From: a virus
Length of the DNA: 25,524 nucleotides
IMG/VR virus record: IMGVR_UViG_3300025151_007895
Coordinates: 1-25,524 of that record
Strand: one strand, 5' to 3'
Positions 21,063 to 25,524 of this stretch are shown here, in pieces. Each line of letters opens with the position of its first letter. Positions within the stretch are counted from its first letter, which is position 1. The notes beneath the pieces were generated by a model that was not told the DNA's origin, searched no databases, and worked only from the letters and a program-made list of their open reading frames with translations. The position numbers and the translations under genes are program-made.

Positions 21063-21600
21063 ACTCCACTATGTCTTTTAAGTATACGTCCCATACTAGA
21101 TCTCGCGTTTCACTAGTATATAGTTCTTTATAGTCATAGTCTACGGACTTATTGACATATGGCAAAGGTTTGTCACAATCCAATAACTTTTGTATTTGTT
21201 CAAAATCTTTATTCAAATTCTCATAGCGCAATATTATTGTGTTTGTACCAAACCATTGATGTTGAGGTGTGTCTAACCTATACCAATTCCTTGCCCATAA
21301 AAGGAAAGGTTGATACGATAAATTACGTTCAAACTGTGAGAATCTTTGTAGTAGCCAATCTTTGAATGGAGTGTTAGTAAAATTAGAAAACATATACCAA
21401 CTTGCTAATCGTTCCCAAGGATTACGTACAACACCGAATGTTATTTCAGTCCTAGGAAAAAATTCATTTACTTCTACAATATGTCCGTGTTTTCTACCTT
21501 GGATGGTATTAAAATTTTCATCAAGCCAAGTTGATATACTTGTTCCTGCAGTTTTAGGATTATGAATGAATGTGACTTTCTGCTCAGGTAAGTGTCGCAT
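21046..21600 (-). CDS. PAPS-type sulfotransferase family protein
   Basis: A 184-aa protein. The 5'-phosphosulfate loop is at about residues 13-22 (HNPKTAGTSI) and the 3'-phosphate motif at 57-64 (VVRNPWER). Both are intact and typical of Sulfotransfer_2/3 families. It would move a sulfuryl group from PAPS to a carbohydrate or other acceptor. It is shorter than most family members, with a plain C-terminal helix. In marine phages such enzymes may modify surface glycans or virion parts, but the acceptor is unknown. It starts just downstream of a terminator. Confidence 0.85.
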   Translation of the reverse strand: MRHLPEQKVTFIHNPKTAGTSISTWLDENFNTIQGRKHGHIVEVNEFFPRTEITFGVVRNPWERLASWYMFSNFTNTPFKDWLLQRFSQFERNLSYQPFLLWARNWYRLDTPQHQWFGTNTIILRYENLNKDFEQIQKLLDCDKPLPYVNKSVDYDYKELYTSETRDLVWDVYLKDIVEYGYAY

Positions 21601-21617
21601 ACATTATTTACAGTCAT

Positions 21618-21656
21618 AAAAAAAGCGCCACTGTAAAAGTGACGCTCCTTTTTTTT
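21618..21656 (-). terminator. bidirectional rho-independent terminator
   Basis: A nine-pair stem (21624-21632 with 21638-21646, one G-U) with loop GTAAA, a seven-A run on one side and eight T's on the other. On the minus strand it ends the 111-aa gene transcript. Confidence 0.85.
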
Positions 21657-21670
21657 AAAGTTATCTACTC

Positions 21671-22006
21671 TTATGCGTCTGCAATATCGAATAGGTTAGT
21701 TTGTAATGCAACTGTTGAGCTGCTTAGGTCGAATGAATTCACTGTACCTAATGCTTGTACTCTTGCTTGTAAATCAGCTGCGCTAGTTGAGTGACCATCA
21801 ACGATAACGCCGATGAATCCGTCTGTTCCAGATGAAACAGCCATAAGTGGTCCAACTTCCTGCATTACAGCTTCGATTGCTCCGCCGATTCCGCCTTGTG
21901 AAGCAAGTGTTGCTTTTGTGTCAATTGCATAAAAGTCTAGGTTTGCAGTTGAGTAAAGTGTACCGTGTGCGTGGCCTAAACCATTTGTTCTTGTGAATGC
22001 TGCCAT
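21671..22006 (-). CDS. 111-aa probable abundant virion protein
   Basis: The sequence (MAAFTRTNGLGHAHGTLYSTANLDFYAID...) is rich in Ala/Gly/Thr/Ser and low in charge, as in small capsid- or tail-decorating proteins. I recognise the style from marine T4-type phages but no defined family. It has its own transcription unit: a late box (22070-22064), a 5' hairpin, a strong AAGGAG site and a terminator right after. That suggests high late expression. Confidence 0.75.
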   Translation of the reverse strand: MAAFTRTNGLGHAHGTLYSTANLDFYAIDTKATLASQGGIGGAIEAVMQEVGPLMAVSSGTDGFIGVIVDGHSTSAADLQARVQALGTVNSFDLSSSTVALQTNLFDIADA

Positions 22007-22032
22007 TTTTATCTCCTTAATTCTCTAATGAC

Positions 22033-22050
22033 TAACCCGTTACTCTACGG
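22033..22050 (-). promoter_or_regulatory. 5' leader hairpin of the 111-aa gene
   Basis: On the minus strand, CCCGT-AGAGTA-ACGGG lies between the late box and the ribosome-binding site. It may stabilise the transcript. Confidence 0.45.
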
Positions 22051-22063
22051 GATTTCTATATTG

Positions 22064-22070
22064 TATTTAG
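22064..22070 (-). promoter_or_regulatory. late-type promoter box
   Basis: CTAAATA on the minus strand, 58 bases before the ATG at 22006, in the only real gap between the 290-aa and 111-aa genes. Confidence 0.5.
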
Positions 22071-22086
22071 CATTTGAGAAGAAAAA

Positions 22087-22959
22087 CTAGCTCTTAAGGT
22101 CTCTTTTTGCCCTTTTATGAACTTGTTCTAGTTGTTTTATATAGGCAGGGCCAGCTCTTACTATATCGTGTACCATATATATCAAAGGCAAGTATGAGCC
22201 TGCAACTGCTGGAGGTATAGTTGCACCTTTTTGCATCATATTTAAAAACCTACCTACAAATGGCAAAGAACTAACAGGCAATACAAATCTATAGTTTTGA
22301 ATATTTTGCATACCGCCAATATCCGGCATACTGAGCTTTGGTTCTGGATCAGTAGCAGAAAAATCTTCTAAGTTATTATCATTTGTAAAACGTGAAAACA
22401 TTGGCATAACATCGCTGTCACTAAGTTTACTTCTAGCGGCAAAAAGCAATCTTGTTATAACCTTTTGTCTTTCAGCTTTACTATCAGTATCAAATGTATT
22501 CAATCTTCTGCGTATTTCTCTGTAATGAGGATTGCTAATATCTAAATCAGATTCTATTAACGCTAGATCTCTCAGGTCTTGTGCCGTAACTTTATCACCG
22601 CTTGCCATTCTGCGTAAAAATCCATTTAGCTTTCCTACGCTTATAACTGTACTTCTTCGTTCTTTTGCGGCGGCACCTGGATTTTTTAATTTCTTTAATG
22701 CGGCTTCGTCGCCAGTAATAAAATAATATAGATTATATAAATCTGTGCTATCTATTCTAAAACGTGTGTAATCTCTATACATAACTGTTTTGTATGCATA
22801 CTTCATAGCATCAGTTCTATGTTTTCTATAATATCTCATAGCTTGTAAACACAAAATACTTAGATATGCTTTTTCTTTGCAATCTGTATAAGTTAAAAGT
22901 CTTTGATTCCTTGCATCTCGAGTCATACGCGACTCTTGCAATTCCTTTATGAAATTCAT
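22087..22959 (-). CDS. 290-aa hypothetical phage protein
   Basis: A mostly helical, basic protein (MNFIKELQESRMTRDARNQRLL...). A central helix-rich region carries GKLNGFLRRMASGDKVTAQDL, and the C-terminal region includes VLPVSSLPFVGRFLNMMQKGATIPPAVAGSYLPLIYM, which is hydrophobic but not a clear membrane helix. The start overlaps the 84-aa gene (ATGA). It is likely a conserved protein of marine T4-type phages; its role is unknown. Confidence 0.75.
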   Translation of the reverse strand: MNFIKELQESRMTRDARNQRLLTYTDCKEKAYLSILCLQAMRYYRKHRTDAMKYAYKTVMYRDYTRFRIDSTDLYNLYYFITGDEAALKKLKNPGAAAKERRSTVISVGKLNGFLRRMASGDKVTAQDLRDLALIESDLDISNPHYREIRRRLNTFDTDSKAERQKVITRLLFAARSKLSDSDVMPMFSRFTNDNNLEDFSATDPEPKLSMPDIGGMQNIQNYRFVLPVSSLPFVGRFLNMMQKGATIPPAVAGSYLPLIYMVHDIVRAGPAYIKQLEQVHKRAKRDLKS

Positions 22960-23210
22960 TTACGCTTGCTTTCTTTGATTTTTTCAACTCCTACACGAAA
23001 CTTCTTACTGCTTCCTGCTTTGATACTGTTGATAAGTCGTCTTTCAAGATCTAATGCGGCTTCTGCATCATAAATTGTATGCACTTGTTCTAACAAGTTT
23101 ATTGCACTGTCAATAATATTAGTACCGGTGGTTTGAATAAAGTCGTCACCACGGTCAGCAACACGGATTGTGCTAAGTTCTTGTAATATACTTCTAGTGC
23201 GTTTTCTCAT
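22956..23210 (-). CDS. 84-aa helical basic protein
   Basis: A helical protein starting MRKRTRSILQELS and ending KKFRVGVEKIKESKRK. No family is recognised. An exact T4-late core TATAAATA lies only four bases before the ATG, so a transcript from it would be nearly leaderless. It overlaps the 290-aa gene by four bases. Confidence 0.65.
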   Translation of the reverse strand: MRKRTRSILQELSTIRVADRGDDFIQTTGTNIIDSAINLLEQVHTIYDAEAALDLERRLINSIKAGSSKKFRVGVEKIKESKRK

Positions 23211-23214
23211 ATAG

Positions 23215-23222
23215 TATTTATA
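23215..23222 (-). promoter_or_regulatory. exact T4-late core TATAAATA
   Basis: It sits between the lipase stop and the 84-aa start, 5 bases from the ATG. The expected start site falls at or inside the ATG, so this is either a leaderless promoter or one for the downstream genes. Confidence 0.5.
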
Positions 23223-23976
23223 TCATTTTTTCTATGTTAGAAATATAGTTGGTCATAGAATGATCACTAAAACTATCAATACTGCCTTTCTTCAAGCCCA
23301 TCCATATACCACGCCAGCGATCTTTTACACGTTGCCAATAAGTAAGTTTACGTTCCTCACCGTAAGCATTCATATAATGTTCTGTTCCGTGATGTGTGTA
23401 AAGCATAGCGGCAAGTGGTACCCTTGTTACAATATCATTATTGTTTACCCAACGATGGTGTGTGACATTTAAACTTTTACAATAACCTGACCATCCTACC
23501 CTTGGCGAGCCGTATGTGAAAACTTCTTGTATGTCAGGCATCTCAGCATCGCAATTGCATCTACTTGCCATTATAGTTGTCATTGCGGCTCCTAAACTGT
23601 GCCCAGTAAACCATATGTTTTTACTTGCATTAGTTTTACGTCTTAAATCTTCTTGTACCATAGGCCATAACTCATCTACTTCTGCTTTGAAACCTCTATG
23701 CACTCTACTTACTGTTTCTGCCATTACAGGCATTGCCTTTAAATCTGCCTTAATATCATTAAACTCACTTGGTTGTGTACCTCTACAAGCAATAACTAAA
23801 TCTGTTTTGTTCATAAATCTATATGCTTGCGCACCATCTTTATTATAAAATTCAACTGTAGTAAATCCAAGTGTCTTAACAACTTTTTTTACATATGCAA
23901 CATCATCACTATAAGCAATGCTTGATAATTTAGCAAATAGTAAACTCCGCTCTAAAAATGTTTTCTCTGTAATCAT
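23218..23976 (-). CDS. class 3 lipase (alpha/beta hydrolase)
   Basis: A 252-aa protein. I start it at 23976 because the GGAGG site lies within the four extra codons of the longer frame. The nucleophile elbow is GHS127LGAA, with ACRGTQ as the oxyanion-side strand, D181 in NNNDIVTRVP and His candidates near residues 195-200 (THHGTEH). No signal peptide or membrane segment is seen. Class 3 lipases hydrolyse acylglycerols or phospholipids. In a phage this could help membrane breakdown at lysis or free lipid carbon; both are inference. Confidence 0.88.
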   Translation of the reverse strand: MITEKTFLERSLLFAKLSSIAYSDDVAYVKKVVKTLGFTTVEFYNKDGAQAYRFMNKTDLVIACRGTQPSEFNDIKADLKAMPVMAETVSRVHRGFKAEVDELWPMVQEDLRRKTNASKNIWFTGHSLGAAMTTIMASRCNCDAEMPDIQEVFTYGSPRVGWSGYCKSLNVTHHRWVNNNDIVTRVPLAAMLYTHHGTEHYMNAYGEERKLTYWQRVKDRWRGIWMGLKKGSIDSFSDHSMTNYISNIEKMI

Positions 23977-23994
23977 TTTGCCCTCCAATAATTA

Positions 23995-24516
23995 TTACAT
24001 AGGTGTGAACCTCACATTTTCAATAACCCAATCAATTGGCTCCTCGTATGCAAATTGCAACATATATCGATCGTGTTCATTGTTTGTGACGCTGTGTATC
24101 CATTCACCTGTATTTAATATCACAGCATTATTTTTGTAGTGGTAAGTGTGTTTATTTTCGTCTGCATCAAAAAAATCAACTGGTGCAAAAACGTCTAAGT
24201 CTGGTGCTAGATGCCAACTTACACTGCTAGTCTTTTTTGTGTATTGCACAAAGTCTATATGTCTTGGTACAGGATCAAATGGTGGATTGTGTAATAGGTA
24301 AACGTTGTGTGGTAATATGTTAACACATTTTAACAAAGGTTTGATATCTAAGTAACCTACGTTACGACTGATACCGTGCATCGTTTTTTCTTTATCCTTT
24401 TTTGCGTATTGACCATATCTTGTATAGGTTGTTTTCTTAGCAACCTTTAACATTTTTTGCCTAAATTCTTCTGTGATACTATGATCTATTTCATACCAAA
24501 AAGGACCTTGATGCAT
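23995..24516 (-). CDS. aspartyl/asparaginyl beta-hydroxylase-like protein
   Basis: A 173-aa double-stranded beta-helix candidate. The metal and 2OG residues read H86-I-D88 (PRHIDFVQ), H141 (GEWIHSV) and R150 (DRYMLQF), in the order and spacing of Asp/Asn beta-hydroxylase-type 2OG oxygenases. The V-I-L-N-T-G-E-W-I-H-S-V strand is typical. Such phage oxygenases may hydroxylate peptides or small molecules. It lies 18 bases upstream of the lipase gene. Confidence 0.72.
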   Translation of the reverse strand: MHQGPFWYEIDHSITEEFRQKMLKVAKKTTYTRYGQYAKKDKEKTMHGISRNVGYLDIKPLLKCVNILPHNVYLLHNPPFDPVPRHIDFVQYTKKTSSVSWHLAPDLDVFAPVDFFDADENKHTYHYKNNAVILNTGEWIHSVTNNEHDRYMLQFAYEEPIDWVIENVRFTPM

Positions 24517-24546
24517 TTTTACCTTTCTTTTAAGTAATTATCAATT

Positions 24547-24578
24547 AAAAAAAATTAGGAGCTAACCTTGGCTCCTAA
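24547..24578 (-). terminator. rho-independent terminator after the peroxiredoxin gene
   Basis: An eight-pair stem, TTAGGAGC/GCTCCTAA (24555-24562 with 24571-24578), with an 8-nt loop, followed on the minus strand by eight T's. It separates the peroxiredoxin unit from the hydroxylase/lipase genes. Confidence 0.85.
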
Positions 24579-24616
24579 CGTGTTTATTACGTAACAACCC
24601 GCCTAGACTATCTATA

Positions 24617-25150
24617 TTAGACGTTTTCTAGGTATTCACAACAATTCTCAGGAGTTGTTTGCTCGTATGGATCGTCGTCTAATCCATCATTGTTGATGCC
24701 AGGCTCCTGCCACCACTTTTCAACAACACCATTGTTCAAGACACACATATAACGCCAGCTACGTAAACCAAAACCTAAATGGTTCTTACCTACCAGCATA
24801 CCCATAAAACGAGTGAAGTTACCAGAACCATCTGGTATAACTTTTACGTTTTGAATATCCATTACTTTCGCCCAAGCATTCATTACAAAAGCATCATTTA
24901 CACTAATGCAATATACATCGTCACATCCTGCATTGCAAATTCTATCATAGTTTTCTTCAAAACCTGGTAATTGATAATCAGTGCAAGTAGGTGTAAATGC
25001 TCCAGGTAAACTGAATAATACTACACGCTTGTTTGCAAATAATTCATCGCTGGTTATTTGTTGCCAACGATAAGGGTTATTCCCTTCTACGCTTTCGTCT
25101 CTTATGCGAGTTTGGAAAGTAACTCTAGGTGGCTTAAATCCTTCAATCAT
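24617..25150 (-). CDS. peroxiredoxin (Prx5-type)
   Basis: A 177-aa protein with the peroxidatic motif LPGAFTPTC56T, the FEENYDRICNAGCDDVYCISVND segment of the Prx5/AhpE-like group, and a conserved Arg near GLRSWRY. Further Cys residues near the end (NCCEYL) could resolve the disulfide. It reduces H2O2 and organic peroxides in the cytoplasm. It is a single-gene unit with a late-type box upstream and a terminator behind it, so it is probably well expressed. It may protect the infected cell from oxidative stress. Confidence 0.92.
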   Translation of the reverse strand: MIEGFKPPRVTFQTRIRDESVEGNNPYRWQQITSDELFANKRVVLFSLPGAFTPTCTDYQLPGFEENYDRICNAGCDDVYCISVNDAFVMNAWAKVMDIQNVKVIPDGSGNFTRFMGMLVGKNHLGFGLRSWRYMCVLNNGVVEKWWQEPGINNDGLDDDPYEQTTPENCCEYLENV

Positions 25151-25172
25151 ATCTGTGTCTCCTTTGGGTTTG

Positions 25173-25180
25173 TATTTATT
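25173..25180 (-). promoter_or_regulatory. late-type promoter box for peroxiredoxin
   Basis: AATAAATA on the minus strand, 22 bases before the peroxiredoxin ATG, in the gap after the permease gene. Confidence 0.45.
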
Positions 25181-25524
25181 TTATAACCCGTTTGGCACAA
25201 TCACATAATGAATCATTAGGACAATAGCAACTGATGCACCTAGTCCAATCATCATCTTAAAAAAGTCTCTAGTAACTAGTGGAAACACAGTTTTGAACTT
25301 GTGCTTGCCTGTAACTGTTGCCATCGCTAACTCACGTCCACAAAGCAAACCTACGAACACCCAAGTTGTTGACATTGGAATATCATTAAGTTCTTTGAAG
25401 AACCACAGTATCAACCAATAGACAGCATCAATGATTGTAGCACTACGCACATATCTTGTGTTGTGCTTTTCAATAACGATGTTTTGGATCTTACCTCCGC
25501 CTTCACGGAACATATAATATAGTC
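25181..25524 (-). CDS. PiT-like phosphate permease, C-terminal part (cut by window edge)
   Basis: The frame stays open to the right edge without a stop, so the ATG at 25513 is probably internal. The visible part carries N-D-I-P-M-S-T-T-W-V-F-V-G-L-L-C-G-R-E, which resembles the signature of PiT-family phosphate transporters (P-x-S-T-T-H/W-x-x-x-G), plus two or three hydrophobic helices. The protein would import inorganic phosphate in the host membrane. Phosphate genes are common auxiliary genes in marine phages, though a whole permease is less usual. The rest of the gene was not seen. Confidence 0.7.
   Translation of the reverse strand, partial: LYYMFREGGGKIQNIVIEKHNTRYVRSATIIDAVYWLILWFFKELNDIPMSTTWVFVGLLCGRELAMATVTGKHKFKTVFPLVTRDFFKMMIGLGASVAIVLMIHYVIVPNGL

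Noticed and set aside
1-25524. CRISPR array, IS element or attachment site
   Set aside because: No regularly spaced repeats, transposase or direct repeats flanking the plus-strand tRNA were found by eye.

Overview
The window reads as part of a T4-type (myovirus-like) tailed phage genome, AT-rich by eye, that probably infects a marine alphaproteobacterium. Phage evidence: nrdA/nrdB/glutaredoxin, a PAAR spike-tip protein, a pectate-lyase-fold tail protein, a RecB-type exonuclease, a probable prohead-core protein, many short overlapping genes, and repeated T4-late-like boxes (TATAAATA, GATAAATA, CTAAATA) upstream of genes. Host evidence: the window encodes a circularly permuted two-piece tmRNA, the alphaproteobacterial form, with an ANDNFA-type tag, plus a pseudoazurin. 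No genome-wide check was possible, so a host segment or chimera is not strictly excluded.

Layout. Nearly everything is on the minus strand, so the order below follows transcription from high to low coordinates. (1) 25.5-23.2 kb: 3' end of a PiT-like phosphate permease, a peroxiredoxin, a beta-hydroxylase-like protein and a class 3 lipase. (2) 23.2-15.2 kb: virion and accessory genes, a sulfotransferase, a probable prohead-core gene ending in an A9 run with a likely -1 frameshift, an exonuclease and a tail spike. (3) 15.2-10.8 kb: nrdA, nrdB, glutaredoxin, a small unknown and PAAR. nrdB has its own promoter covered by nested dyads. (4) 10.8-9.3 kb: an operon behind a perfect TTGACA-N17-TATAAT promoter, holding a HAD phosphatase, an Hc1-like protein and three small unknowns. 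(5) 8.27-9.32 kb, the only plus-strand module: a stand-alone AspRS/AsnRS-like catalytic domain followed 6 nt later by a tRNA with anticodon GUU and a very long variable arm. (6) 8.26-7.86 kb: the permuted tmRNA behind a strong promoter, with a small membrane-protein ORF in its intervening segment. (7) 7.8-2.2 kb: seven tightly packed genes, namely an NMT1/SsuA-type ABC importer (binding protein, ATPase, permease), a WEY-repeat beta-propeller of the arylsulfotransferase type, an IPNS-like 2OG dioxygenase, a phosphoribosyltransferase and a TauD-like dioxygenase. (8) 2.17 kb to the left edge: eight genes all joined by start/stop overlaps, including a pseudoazurin, a DoxX-like protein and small single-helix proteins resembling cytochrome-oxidase accessory subunits.

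How it may work together (inference): strong sigma70-like promoters serve nucleotide metabolism, tmRNA and the electron-transfer cassette, while late boxes serve virion genes. The importer operon may supply a scavenged nucleobase-like or sulfonate-like compound, and the left cassette may maintain or divert host respiratory electron flow. The strongest candidates for something undescribed are the synthetase-like/odd-tRNA pair, the tmRNA with its intervening ORF, the importer-oxygenase operon and the overlapping electron-transfer cassette.
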